Shown here in pieces: positions 1 through 8,440 of a stretch of DNA of 64,000 bases. Every line of letters begins with the position of its first letter. The first letter of the stretch is position 1. The notes under the pieces were generated by a model. It was not told the origin of the DNA and did no database searches. It saw only the letters and a program-made list of their open reading frames with translations. The stretch is from Halosimplex rubrum (GTDB taxonomy: Archaea; Halobacteriota; Halobacteria; Halobacteriales; Haloarculaceae): the NCBI RefSeq assembly GCF_013415885.1, contig NZ_CP058910.1:2108001-2172000 (forward strand), read 5' to 3'. The translations under genes and the position numbers were made by a program.

Positions 1-1
1 C

Positions 2-355
2 GGCGACGGCGGGATGCCCTGGCTGTGGGCGTTCGTCGCCGTCTCGGCGGTCGCGTGGCTCGGCGGCTACCTCGTCTCGCGAGCCATCTCCCGCCACCGC
101 GAGTACGCCGCCGACCGCGGCGCCGCCGTCATCACCGGCAAGCCCGCCGCGATGGCCGCCGCCATCGAGACGATCACCGCCGAGATGGCCGCGACCCCCG
201 AGCGGGACCTGCGCGACCACGCCGAGATGAACGCTCTCTTCATCGTCCCGGCCGACGCGAAATCGCGACTCGTCAGGGCGATGGAGACCCATCCCGACCC
301 CGAGAAGCGCGTCGAGCGACTCTCCGAGTTGGCCGGCGAGTTCGAGGGTCGCTGA
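2..355 (+). CDS. M48 family (HtpX-like) metalloprotease, C-terminal part
   Basis: The gene is open at the left edge of the window, so only the last ~117 residues are seen. A membrane segment (about residues 6-25 of the visible part) is followed by SRAISRHREYAADRGA. In HtpX-type M48 proteases this is the helix that supplies the third zinc ligand (the Glu of REY) after the HExxH helix, which lies outside the window. A helical C-terminus with ALFIVP and a terminal HPDPEKRVERL stretch also fits HtpX proteins. The family degrades misfolded membrane proteins. The HExxH motif itself is not seen, so activity is inferred. Confidence 0.85.
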   Translation, partial: GDGGMPWLWAFVAVSAVAWLGGYLVSRAISRHREYAADRGAAVITGKPAAMAAAIETITAEMAATPERDLRDHAEMNALFIVPADAKSRLVRAMETHPDPEKRVERLSELAGEFEGR

Positions 356-439
356 CCGGGGCCACCCGCGACCGAGCGGGCGGACGGTCCGAGTCGCCGA
401 ATGGAAACGCCTTTGGCCCGGACAGTCGCATTTCGGGGT

Positions 440-1723
440 ATGAGCAACGGGGACGACGAAGCGGCCGACGAGGAGGCCGCGAACGAGGAAGCCGACGCGG
501 GCGAGGCCGAAGAGACGGCGCTGTCGGCCGACACGCTCGACCAGCGCCTCGACGACGCCGAGGAGGCCCTCGACGGCGCGGAGACCGAGGCCGACCTCGA
601 CGAGGTCGAGGAGGACCTCAACGAGATCGAGGCCGACCTCGACGCCGCGGACCTGCCCGAGCCCGACGAGGACGACGAGGACGCGGAGGACCCGGCGGCG
701 GAACTCGAGGACCGCATCACCGACCTGCGCGACCAGCTGGAGGACCAGCGCGGTCCCTACGCCGAGGACGTGGTCACCACCCTCGAAGCGGCCCAGTCGA
801 CGATCACCGACACACGCTGGACCGAGGACGGCCGCCCCGACGTGGTCGCGGCCGTCGACTCGTACCTGAAGACCGTCGAGTCGGAGATCGACACCGCCAT
901 CTCGGCCGAGAGCGGGGACAGCGAGGACCTGGCCGACGCCGTCGACCAGGTCGCGCAGGTGATCGAGGGCAGCGCCCTCGACCCCGACGAGGACGAGGAG
1001 ACCATCGCGGCGCTGCTGGAGGCCGCCGAGACCCTGCAGGACGACCTGGAGGCCGCCGAGGAGTGGGACGACCTCACCGTTCGCCAGCAGCTCGACGCCG
1101 AGGGCTTTTACGACGTGCTCGAATCGGAGAACCGCAAGGACTTCCCCGCCGAGTGGAACGCGGTGAAGGTCTACGAGGAGCTCGGCGAGGTCGAACCCAT
1201 CGTCAAGGCGCTGGAGACGTTCGATTCGGACTTCATGGAGGAGAACGTCCTCGACACGCTCTGGCGGATGGGTCCCGAGGAGGCCTACGACGCCGTCGAA
1301 CAGCGCGCCCAGAAGCGCAACGTGCGACCCGTCCAGATCCTCGGGAAGATCGGTAACGCCGACGCCACCGAGACGCTCCACGACTTCATCGACGGCGACG
1401 GCGACGCCGCCCTCCAGAAGGTCACGCTGCGCGCGCTCGGCGAGATCGGCAGCGAGGAGTCGGTTCAGCCGGTCGCTCAACGGCTCGACGCCGACAACTA
1501 CGAGATCCGCTCGGCCGCGGCCCGCTCGCTCGGCCTGCTCGGCGACACCCGCGCCATCGAGCCGCTCGCCGACGTGCTCGAAGACGACGAGGCCAACGAA
1601 GTCCGCGCCAGCGCCGCCTGGGCGCTCAACCAGATCGGCACCCAGCGCGCGCTCGACGTGGTCGCCGAGTACGCCGACGACCGCGCCTACCTCGTCCAGT
1701 CCGAAGCCGAGAAGGCGGTCTAG
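440..1723 (+). CDS. HEAT-repeat protein with acidic N-terminal coiled coil
   Basis: A 427-residue cytosolic protein. The start at the ATG of MSNGDDEAADEE is preferred over an in-frame ATG at 401 because the extra 13 residues are unlike the acidic N-terminus. Residues ~1-110 are extremely Asp/Glu-rich and helical (probable coiled coil). The middle (~110-260) is helical with no family I recognise. The C-terminal ~170 residues contain tandem HEAT/PBS-lyase-like repeats (ALGEIGSEESVQPVAQRL, SLGLLGDTRAIEPLADVL, ALNQIGTQRALDVVAEY). Such repeats form a protein-binding solenoid; the partner is unknown. No operon is evident: the upstream gap is 84 nt and a separately promoted gene follows. Confidence 0.85.
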   Translation: MSNGDDEAADEEAANEEADAGEAEETALSADTLDQRLDDAEEALDGAETEADLDEVEEDLNEIEADLDAADLPEPDEDDEDAEDPAAELEDRITDLRDQLEDQRGPYAEDVVTTLEAAQSTITDTRWTEDGRPDVVAAVDSYLKTVESEIDTAISAESGDSEDLADAVDQVAQVIEGSALDPDEDEETIAALLEAAETLQDDLEAAEEWDDLTVRQQLDAEGFYDVLESENRKDFPAEWNAVKVYEELGEVEPIVKALETFDSDFMEENVLDTLWRMGPEEAYDAVEQRAQKRNVRPVQILGKIGNADATETLHDFIDGDGDAALQKVTLRALGEIGSEESVQPVAQRLDADNYEIRSAAARSLGLLGDTRAIEPLADVLEDDEANEVRASAAWALNQIGTQRALDVVAEYADDRAYLVQSEAEKAV

Positions 1724-1761
1724 AAGAGCCGAACACGGATTCTCGCTGTCGCGTCCGCACC

Positions 1762-1767
1762 TTTATA
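1762..1767 (+). promoter_or_regulatory. TATA-like box for the phospholipase D-like gene
   Basis: TTTATA lies about 28 nt before the GTG at 1793, the spacing expected for a leaderless haloarchaeal transcript. It also supports this GTG as the start. Confidence 0.6.
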
Positions 1768-1792
1768 TCCGAGAGCGCGACCAGCCACTCGC

Positions 1793-3457
1793 GTGTCCGA
1801 AGTGGCCCGAATCGCGGTGGCCTGTCTGCTGGTGGCGGGAGCCGTCGGTCCGGCGGTCGGAGCGGTCACCCACGGCGCGGCTCCGTCGGACGCCGGGGAC
1901 GCGAGCCAGCCGTCCCAACCGCGGATCGCGGCGGTCTACCCGAACCCCGTCGCCGACGGCGACCGCGGCGAGTTCGTGGTCCTCGACGTGCCGAACCGGA
2001 CCGACCTCGGCGACTACCGGCTCTCGGACGGTGACGGAGAACTCGCCCTGCCGGATCGAACGCTCGGGGGCCGCGTCGCCGTCACGGCGGCACCCGTTGC
2101 GGTCCGAAACCTCACGCGCCGCCCGGTCCTCGCGGCGAACGGGAGCGTCGCGCTCGCCAACGGCGGGGAGCGCCTCCGGCTCCGGCGCGGCAACGCGACC
2201 GTCGCACGGGCCCGATACCGCGAGGCACCGGAGGGGAAGATCGGTCGCTTCGACGACCGCGGCGCGGTCACGTGGCGGCCGCTCGGTCGGACGAACCGCT
2301 CGGTCGCCGCGGCGACCGGCGGCCAAGTGCGGGCGTTCACGCTCCCGGACGCACCGGGCGTCCCGCTCGAGGCGATCCGCGGCTCCGACCGCCGAATCTT
2401 GCTCGCGGGCTACACGTTCACCTCCGAGCGCGTCGCGCGGGCGCTCGAACGCGCGGAGCGCCGCGGCGTCGACGTTCGCGTTCTCCTCGAGGGCGAGCCC
2501 GTCGACGGGATCACTCGGCGACAGGCGCGACTGCTCGATTCGCTCGTCGACGCCGGCGTCACCGTGAAACTCCTCGGCGGCCCCCACGGACGATACGCGT
2601 TCCACCACCCCAAATACGCCGTCGCGGACGGACGCGCGGTCGTGCTGACCGAGAACTGGAAACCGGCGGGGACCGGCGGCCACGGTAGTCGCGGCTGGGG
2701 CGCGGTCGTCTCACAGCCACGGATCGTCGGCGGGCTCGCCGAGACCTTCCGCGCCGACGCCGGGTGGCGCGGCGCCCGACCCTGGACCGAGGTCCGACGC
2801 GGGCGCTCGTTCGAGCGGGCGGGCGTCGCGAACGGCTCCTATCCGAGCCACCGGCCGCCCGAGACGGTCCCCGTGAACCGCACCCGGCTGCTCGTCGCGC
2901 CGGACAACGCCGGCGAAGCGGTCACCGCCGCGCTCGACGGGGCCGACGAGTCGATCGGCGTGCTCCAGATGAGCATCGACGGGCCGGACCAGCGCTTTCT
3001 CCGCGCCACCGTCCGGGCCGCTCGCCGCGGCGTGGACGTGCGCGTCCTGCTGAGCGGCGCGTGGTACGTCGAAGAGGAGAACCGGCGGCTGGTCGAACAC
3101 CTCCGCGAAGTGGCCGAACGGGAGGACCTGTCCCTCGCCGCGAAACTCGCCGAACCCGGGGACGACTTCGAGAAGATACACGCCAAGGGCGTCGTGATCG
3201 ACGGCGACCGGGTGCTCGTGGGCAGTCTCAACTGGAACGGCGAGTCCATCCGGCAGAATCGCGAAGTCGTCCTCTCGCTGGAGGGGGAAGCCGTCGGCGA
3301 GTACTATCGGGGTGCGTTCGAGGCCGACTGGGGCGGCGCGAGCGGCGACCGGTCGCTCCCGGTCGGAATCGTCGCCGGGGTCGCCGGCTGTCTGGTGCTC
3401 GCGACACTCGTCGCTCGGCGGATCGACTTCGGAGAGAACGTCGGAGTCCGTGGGTGA
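1793..3457 (+). CDS. Secreted, membrane-anchored phospholipase D-like protein
   Basis: 554 residues starting with GTG (TATA box 28 nt upstream). The N-terminus is a Sec-type signal (residues ~4-24). Residues ~40-150 resemble a lamin-tail/LTD beta-sandwich (IAAVYPNPVADGDRGEFVVL). Two PLD half-sites follow: HHPKYAVAD near residue 270 and HAKGVVID near residue 463, both HxKx4D, the second followed by GSLNWN. Both catalytic histidines and lysines are present, so the enzyme looks active as a phosphodiesterase. A C-terminal hydrophobic segment (~525-545) with a short basic tail would anchor it on the outside of the cell. The substrate (phospholipid or nucleic acid) cannot be read from the sequence. 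Confidence 0.85.
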   Translation: MSEVARIAVACLLVAGAVGPAVGAVTHGAAPSDAGDASQPSQPRIAAVYPNPVADGDRGEFVVLDVPNRTDLGDYRLSDGDGELALPDRTLGGRVAVTAAPVAVRNLTRRPVLAANGSVALANGGERLRLRRGNATVARARYREAPEGKIGRFDDRGAVTWRPLGRTNRSVAAATGGQVRAFTLPDAPGVPLEAIRGSDRRILLAGYTFTSERVARALERAERRGVDVRVLLEGEPVDGITRRQARLLDSLVDAGVTVKLLGGPHGRYAFHHPKYAVADGRAVVLTENWKPAGTGGHGSRGWGAVVSQPRIVGGLAETFRADAGWRGARPWTEVRRGRSFERAGVANGSYPSHRPPETVPVNRTRLLVAPDNAGEAVTAALDGADESIGVLQMSIDGPDQRFLRATVRAARRGVDVRVLLSGAWYVEEENRRLVEHLREVAEREDLSLAAKLAEPGDDFEKIHAKGVVIDGDRVLVGSLNWNGESIRQNREVVLSLEGEAVGEYYRGAFEADWGGASGDRSLPVGIVAGVAGCLVLATLVARRIDFGENVGVRG

Positions 3458-3514
3458 GCGGCGGGTCGTGACGAGCGGCGAATCGCGGCGACGAGTGGCG
3501 CCCGGCGGGACCGG

Positions 3515-5425
3515 TCAGTCCTCGGCGAACGCGGCGGAGCTACCGAGTTCCTCGTCGATCTCGGCGTCGGCCATCTTCTCGACGAGCGCGTCGATGACCG
3601 TCTCGCGCATGCCGCGGACGAACTTGATCGAGCCGACGACGAGGTGGCCGCCGCCGCTGACGCCGCCGCCGGCGACCTCCTCTTTGAGCTCCTCGACCAT
3701 GTTCGGGATGTCGAGGCGAACGCCGTCCGAGCGGAGGACGGCGAAGTCGGGGCCGTAGCCGATGGTGATGACGGGGTCGCCGGTCTCGGCGACCTTGGAG
3801 TCGTGGACCTTGCCCGTGGTCTTCCCGGGGGCGGGGTAGGTGAACCGGTGGGCGTGGTTCTCCACGTCGAGGCGGTAGAGGTGGGCGTCGTTGTCGAGGC
3901 GCTCGTGGTCGACGTGGGGCATCGCGGCGTCGAGCTGGCGCTCCACGTCGCGCTCGGCCCGGGTCGCGAGGAACGAGACGAGCTCGCGGTGGCGTTCCTC
4001 GTCGTCGCAGTCGACGTTGAGCGCGTCGGTGACGAGCTGGCCGCCGTCGTCGTACTTCAGCCAGAAGGTGGCGTAGTCGAGCGCCTCGCCCACGTCGCGG
4101 AGCTCGGCCTCGTCGTAGCCCTCCTCGCGGGCGAGCGCGAGGTAGTCGTCCATCGCGTCGGCCTCGGACCGGTCCGAGAGACCGGCGACGGCGGGGACGT
4201 GCCGGAGCTCCTCGGTGATGCCGGGGTCGATCATCCGCGCGAGTTCGACGCACATCATGCCCGTCGTGATGCGGTAGTCCTCGTCGTGGAGGTAGGGGTT
4301 GACGTGCTCGTCGAGCAGGTCCTCGACCGCGTCGGGGTCGGGATGGTGGTGGTCGACGACGACGATGGGCACGTCGTAGTGGGCGAGGTTGCGGTAGGCG
4401 GGGGTGTCCTCCTCGGTCGACCCGTTGTCGAGCATCAGGAGGAGCGGGAGGCGCTGCCCGTGGCGCTTGCGGTCTTCGAGCGCGAAGTTCAGGTCGCGGG
4501 TCACGTCCTCCATCTCGTAGTAGGGCGCCTTGCTCGGCAGGCGCTTGAGGAGGTGTTGAGCGGCGTCGGGGTCCTCGTACGTGTCCTCGATGAACCGTTC
4601 GAGGGCGACCTGCAGCGGGACGCTGGCGCAGATGCCGTCCCCGTCGGCGTGGTGACGCATCCGGATGGGCCTGCCTTCGAGGATCTCCCGGCGGAGCCGC
4701 GCTGCGACGGCGCGCAGGTCGTCGCGCAGCTTCTCGAAGGCCTCCCACTCGACGAGCGGGTCGGGGTCGTGCGGTTCGGCCAGCTCGTCGAGGTCGTCGG
4801 CCTGTTCGGTGCGGACGGTCTCTGCGTCCTCACCCTCGAGAACTCGGAGGTCGTCGATCTCGACCTGGACGGCGCCCTCGCGGGTCTCGACGTAGCCGTC
4901 GACGCGGACCACGTCGTCGAGTTCGACGTCCTCGTAGGCGCGGACGCCGGCCTCCTCGAAGGCCGTACAGGGCGCGATACCGGTCGCGTCGCGGACCTGG
5001 AAGACGGTCGGGCCGCCGGTCTGTTTGATCTGGACGACGACGCCCTCCAGCGTGACCGACTCGCCGACGACGTCGCCCAGATCGGCGACGGCGTGGCTGT
5101 CTCGGGCGATCTCTTCGATGTCGTAGTCGGGCAGGTCGACCTCGTTGAACGCGATGTCGCCGTTTTCCCGCACTTCTTCGAGTTCGACGACGAGTTCGTC
5201 GCCGACCTCGTAGGTGCCGATGAGATTCGAGGCGTGAACGAGGCCGGACACGTCGTCGGAGAGGTCGACGAAGACGCCGTACTCGACGACGCCGTTGACT
5301 TCCGCGAGGTACAGGTCGCCCTCGGAGACGTACTCGAAGTCGCAGTTCGAATCGAGGTCGTAGACGGTCGTCCCACCGTCGGGGACGGCGACGCCGGAAT
5401 CCCCGGCGTCAGATACAGGAGCCAT
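3515..5425 (-). CDS. RecJ-like DHH-family exonuclease with S1 and OB domains
   Basis: 636 residues starting at the ATG of MAPVSDAG. A TATA-like element (revcomp GTTAAAC, near 5452-5458) ~30 nt upstream makes this start better than ATGs further 5'. Residues ~28-98 look like an S1 domain (EYGVFVDLSDDVSGLVHAS), ~115-195 like an OB-fold nucleic-acid-binding domain (QVRDATGIAPCTAFE). The DHH phosphoesterase core follows: HADGDG near 256, the LMLDNGS strand and VVVDHHHPD. The C-terminal DHHA1 part holds GGGVSGGGH. All metal-binding motifs of the DHH family are visible. Archaeal RecJ-like proteins act on single-stranded DNA or RNA ends in replication and repair; polarity and substrate here are not known. 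Confidence 0.88.
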   Translation of the reverse strand: MAPVSDAGDSGVAVPDGGTTVYDLDSNCDFEYVSEGDLYLAEVNGVVEYGVFVDLSDDVSGLVHASNLIGTYEVGDELVVELEEVRENGDIAFNEVDLPDYDIEEIARDSHAVADLGDVVGESVTLEGVVVQIKQTGGPTVFQVRDATGIAPCTAFEEAGVRAYEDVELDDVVRVDGYVETREGAVQVEIDDLRVLEGEDAETVRTEQADDLDELAEPHDPDPLVEWEAFEKLRDDLRAVAARLRREILEGRPIRMRHHADGDGICASVPLQVALERFIEDTYEDPDAAQHLLKRLPSKAPYYEMEDVTRDLNFALEDRKRHGQRLPLLLMLDNGSTEEDTPAYRNLAHYDVPIVVVDHHHPDPDAVEDLLDEHVNPYLHDEDYRITTGMMCVELARMIDPGITEELRHVPAVAGLSDRSEADAMDDYLALAREEGYDEAELRDVGEALDYATFWLKYDDGGQLVTDALNVDCDDEERHRELVSFLATRAERDVERQLDAAMPHVDHERLDNDAHLYRLDVENHAHRFTYPAPGKTTGKVHDSKVAETGDPVITIGYGPDFAVLRSDGVRLDIPNMVEELKEEVAGGGVSGGGHLVVGSIKFVRGMRETVIDALVEKMADAEIDEELGSSAAFAED

Positions 5426-5847
5426 TTGTACTCGATACCGCTCCGCCGGCAGTTTAACCTTCGGAAACGCTTCGACGGCCATCTTTTCGCGGCGGAGTGA
5501 GCAAATCGCGCCTGCCCTCCGTGGAGACGGGCGTCTCCGAGGGATAACGTTGCAAGTGGTTGTCGACCACAACCAGGTCGCTGAAGCTAACCGGGTCTCC
5601 GAGCATTGGTTCTCTCCTCAACTCGCTATCAACGGAACTCCGTGAGTTCGAGTCAGTCTGTTTCTGAAATGGGGCGTTCAGCGTGACCGATTATTCGGCT
5701 ATCCCTGAGAGTTGTATCTACCAACACCATACGACTCCTTAAAATTCATATACGGTAGTGTATGTATCTATAGTCAATATTCTCCCTCTAACTATTCATT
5801 TGCTTCCGACAGATTAATTCGTCGGAGGGTATACTGGTCGAGTATGT
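5426..5847. other. AT-rich intergenic region between recJ-like and fic genes
   Basis: 422 bp without a convincing gene. The right two thirds are clearly AT-richer than the flanks. It holds the leaderless promoter of the RecJ-like gene on the left (minus strand). On the right are an imperfect palindrome (ATATAC...GTATGT, about 5749-5765) and the perfect inverted repeat described separately. The composition suggests imported DNA arriving with the Fic gene. Confidence 0.6.
5805..5826 (+). promoter_or_regulatory. Inverted repeat TCCGAC-N10-GTCGGA enclosing the fic TATA box
   Basis: Two perfect 6-bp arms flank AGATTAATTC. The AT-rich centre lies about 32 nt before the ATG at 5848, where the TATA box of a leaderless gene is expected. 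A protein bound to the arms would block TBP/TFB. Because the downstream protein ends in a winged helix, autoregulation is a natural inference, but it is only an inference. Confidence 0.5.
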
Positions 5848-7023
5848 ATGCAACGGTCAGAACTCGATTCTAACGCCCCTGGCGAACTCATCTCGTACGG
5901 CCGGAGGTCGTACTATAAGCCTGATCCGCTGCCACCGTCCCGGGACCTCGCTCTCGGGAACGATTTCTACGAGACGCTCTCAGACGCGACGTTCTGGCTC
6001 GGGAAACTCGGTGGAGTGAGTCTCGAACTCGATTTCCCGCCGGTCCTCTACACTTCTCTCCTCCGTAAGGAGGCCATGGAATCCGCTGAAATCGAAGGCG
6101 CTGACATCGACTACGACGCTCTCTACAGCCTCGAAACACGCTCGTTCGACGCCGGCGAAGACGAGGTCAGCGTCGAATCCGCGACGGGCCAGACGAAGGA
6201 CATGCAGGAGGTCCTCAACTACGAAGACGCTATCGAGGACGGTATCGAGGCGCTCGACCGAGGCGAAGACCTGACCGTCGAACGACTGCACGAATTCCAC
6301 GAGACGCTTCTCACGGGCGTTCCAGACGACCGCGTCGACACCGATACTCTCGGCGCGTACAAGACGAAACCGAACCATATCGGTGACTTTCTCCCACCCG
6401 TTCCAGACCAGGTCGACGGCCTGATGGATGCGCTGTTCACCTACTACAGAACTGGCGGGAGCTACCACCCGCTCGTAGACGTCGCGCTCTTCCACTACCA
6501 GTTCGAGACCATCCACCCGTATGGCGACGGGAACGGTCGTCTCGGCCGGCTCCTCATCATACTCCAGCTGTACGACGCGGGCTATCTCGAACATCCGAAT
6601 CTCTACCTCAGCGAATACTTCAATCGAAACAAGCCGACGTACGTCGACCGGTTGGAGGCCGTTCGATACGATGGCGATTGGGAAGCGTGGCTCTCGTTCT
6701 TCGTCGAGGGCATCGCTCGACAGGCCCACGAGTCCGTCGACCGAACACTCTCGCTGGCCCATCTCAGGCGTCAGTACGACGCCGAGTACGGGGAAAAGTC
6801 GTACACGAAGAACCGACTCGCAGTGAAACTCTTCGAACAGCCCTACGTCACGAGCAAGACAGTTCAACGACTCTTCGACGTCGAGCAACCGACGGCGTCG
6901 CGAGCGATCAACGACCTCGTCGACGAAGGGGTCCTCGAGGAAGTGACCGGAAAGGGGCGGAACAAGGAATATCGTGCCCGCGAGATCTTCGAGATTCTCG
7001 AGCAGCCACCGCAGACCTACTGA
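5848..7023 (+). CDS. Fic-domain protein with N-terminal inhibitory motif and C-terminal winged helix
   Basis: 391 residues. The Fic core motif HPYGDGNGR is at ~223-231, matching HPFx(D/E)GNGRxxR with the catalytic His. The N-terminal helix has SAEIEG (~79-84), which fits the inhibitory (S/T)xxxE(G/N) motif of class II Fic proteins, where the Glu blocks productive ATP binding. The last ~75 residues (TSKTVQRLFDVEQPTASRAINDLVDEGVLEEVTG) are a winged helix. Fic enzymes transfer AMP or related groups to hydroxyl side chains. The gene stands alone on an AT-richer patch, pointing to horizontal acquisition. The target is unknown, and no separate antitoxin is nearby, as expected when inhibition is internal. 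Confidence 0.92.
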   Translation: MQRSELDSNAPGELISYGRRSYYKPDPLPPSRDLALGNDFYETLSDATFWLGKLGGVSLELDFPPVLYTSLLRKEAMESAEIEGADIDYDALYSLETRSFDAGEDEVSVESATGQTKDMQEVLNYEDAIEDGIEALDRGEDLTVERLHEFHETLLTGVPDDRVDTDTLGAYKTKPNHIGDFLPPVPDQVDGLMDALFTYYRTGGSYHPLVDVALFHYQFETIHPYGDGNGRLGRLLIILQLYDAGYLEHPNLYLSEYFNRNKPTYVDRLEAVRYDGDWEAWLSFFVEGIARQAHESVDRTLSLAHLRRQYDAEYGEKSYTKNRLAVKLFEQPYVTSKTVQRLFDVEQPTASRAINDLVDEGVLEEVTGKGRNKEYRAREIFEILEQPPQTY

Positions 7024-7334
7024 CCACGGTGGTGACGTGCCGGATAGTTTCGTGTGTTGCTCAAACTCGCCCCCGTGGAAACATTACCCGTGTGACTGCT
7101 CGTATCAACCCTTCTCTGCGTCGTTTCCTCGCTCCCCTCGATCGCTGCGGGACTCGTTCTTGGCAAAAGGTTGGAGCCAACGGGACGACGGCTTGACCGT
7201 TGGTGAACTGCGCCTGCTCCGCTCGCGCGGATGCCGGTGATCTGTGGAGCCCCTGTACCGAGCGTTCGCGCGCCGAGGAAATCCCTGACGGAAAACGGCG
7301 GTTCGGAAGGCTTGTTACGCGGGCTACCCGACGG
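7024..7334. other. Intergenic region between fic and the JAMM gene
   Basis: 311 bp with no supportable gene. An inverted repeat CCAACGG...CCGTTGG (about 7177-7203) could form a hairpin downstream of fic. Short reading frames here look like degenerate leftovers and lack start signals. Confidence 0.5.
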
Positions 7335-7886
7335 ATGGACATGGGAATCTTCCGCTCGGGCGAGGTGGTCGGTATCGCCGAGGCCGCTCTGGAGTTCGCG
7401 CTGGAGGCCTCGGAGGACGCCCACCCCGACGAGTACATGGGGTTTCTGCGCGGCGAGGACGCCCGGAAGTTCGACCTGGACTACGAGGGCACCGTCCTGA
7501 CCGACATCCTCGTCATCCCGGGGACGGAGTCGAACCCGGTCAGCGCGACCGTCGACTCGAACATGATCCCCAACAGCTCCAGGGCCGCCGGGTCGATCCA
7601 CTCCCACCCCAACGGCGTGCTCCGGCCGAGCGACGCCGACCTCCAGACGTTCGGCAAGGGGAAGGTCCACGTCATCGTCGGCGCGCCCTACCGGAAGTCG
7701 GACTGGCAGGCGTTCGACCGGGAGGGCAACCCGGTGGATCTGCCGGTACTGGACGTCGAGATGCCGGAAGACGAGTTCTTCGACTTCTCCCAGGAGGACA
7801 TCGACGCCGAGCTCATGGAGGAGTCCGACTACGGCGCCGACGGCACGGACTTCCGCTCGGAACCCGACGAGCGGGGCGAGCGATGA
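7335..7886 (+). CDS. JAMM/MPN+ metalloprotease (desampylase-like)
   Basis: 183 residues starting at [10 protein letters not shown]; a second ATG lies two codons later and either could be used. The JAMM zinc motif is complete: [14 protein letters not shown], i.e. HxH-x7-S-x2-D, with an upstream Glu in the EYMGFLRG strand. Archaeal JAMM proteases remove ubiquitin-like SAMP modifiers from target proteins or process SAMP precursors. The stop overlaps the ribL start by 4 nt (ATGA), so the two are translationally coupled. From memory a JAMM gene also neighbours ribL in Haloferax, which would make this the less studied of its two JAMM paralogues, but I cannot confirm that here. The C-terminal ~40 residues are acidic. 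Confidence 0.88.
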   Translation: MDMGIFRSGEVVGIAEAALEFALEASEDAHPDEYMGFLRGEDARKFDLDYEGTVLTDILVIPGTESNPVSATVDSNMIPNSSRAAGSIHSHPNGVLRPSDADLQTFGKGKVHVIVGAPYRKSDWQAFDREGNPVDLPVLDVEMPEDEFFDFSQEDIDAELMEESDYGADGTDFRSEPDERGER

Positions 7887-8344
7887 CCGGCGACCGGTCG
7901 GGTGCGGCCCCCGGTTCGGAAGCCGTCGTCGTCGCACAGGGCACCTTCGACATCCTCCACCCCGGCCACCTCCACTACCTCCGGGACGCGAAAGCGATGG
8001 GCGACCGGCTGGTCGTCATCGTCGCCCGCTCGACGAACGTGACCCACAAGGCCTCGCCCGTCGTCCCCGGCCCCCAGCGCCGGGAGATGGTCGCCGGACT
8101 CGACCCGGTCGACGAGGCCCGTCTGGGCCACCCCGAGGACATCTTCGCGCCCATCGAGGAACTCGACCCCGCGGTCATCGCGCTGGGCTACGACCAGCAC
8201 CACGACGCCGAGGCCATTCGCGCGGCGCTGGCCGACCGCGGCATCGACTGTGCGGTCCGCCGGGCCACCGCCCACGAACCCGACTACGAGGGACTGCTCT
8301 CGTCCGGGCAGATCATCGACCGGGTCCTCGACGAACGCGGGTAA
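7883..8344 (+). CDS. ribL: Archaeal-type FAD synthase (cytidylyltransferase-like)
   Basis: 153 residues of the nucleotidyltransferase fold. [18 protein letters not shown] contains the HxGH nucleotide-binding site. ALGYDQHHD and [10 protein letters not shown] are typical of RibL, the archaeal FMN adenylyltransferase that makes FAD from FMN and ATP (or CTP). The start overlaps the JAMM stop by 4 nt. A lumazine synthase gene 2 kb away belongs to the same vitamin pathway. A glycerol-3-phosphate cytidylyltransferase-like activity is the alternative for this fold, but RibL is the standard assignment in Halobacteria. Confidence 0.88.
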   Translation: MTGDRSGAAPGSEAVVVAQGTFDILHPGHLHYLRDAKAMGDRLVVIVARSTNVTHKASPVVPGPQRREMVAGLDPVDEARLGHPEDIFAPIEELDPAVIALGYDQHHDAEAIRAALADRGIDCAVRRATAHEPDYEGLLSSGQIIDRVLDERG

Positions 8345-8440
8345 CCGCCGTAGTCACGCTGGCGGACGGTCCGCTCCCGATGTCGACGGCTCGTATCATC
8401 TTCCCAAAGTTTAATTCACAGCGGTGCGCCCCGAGCGGGT

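Noticed and set aside
3644-5500. A 618-codon open frame on the plus strand opposite the RecJ-like gene
   Set aside because: It mirrors the codon pattern of the real minus-strand gene; its translation is Val/Asp-rich low complexity without domains, a usual artefact in high-GC DNA.
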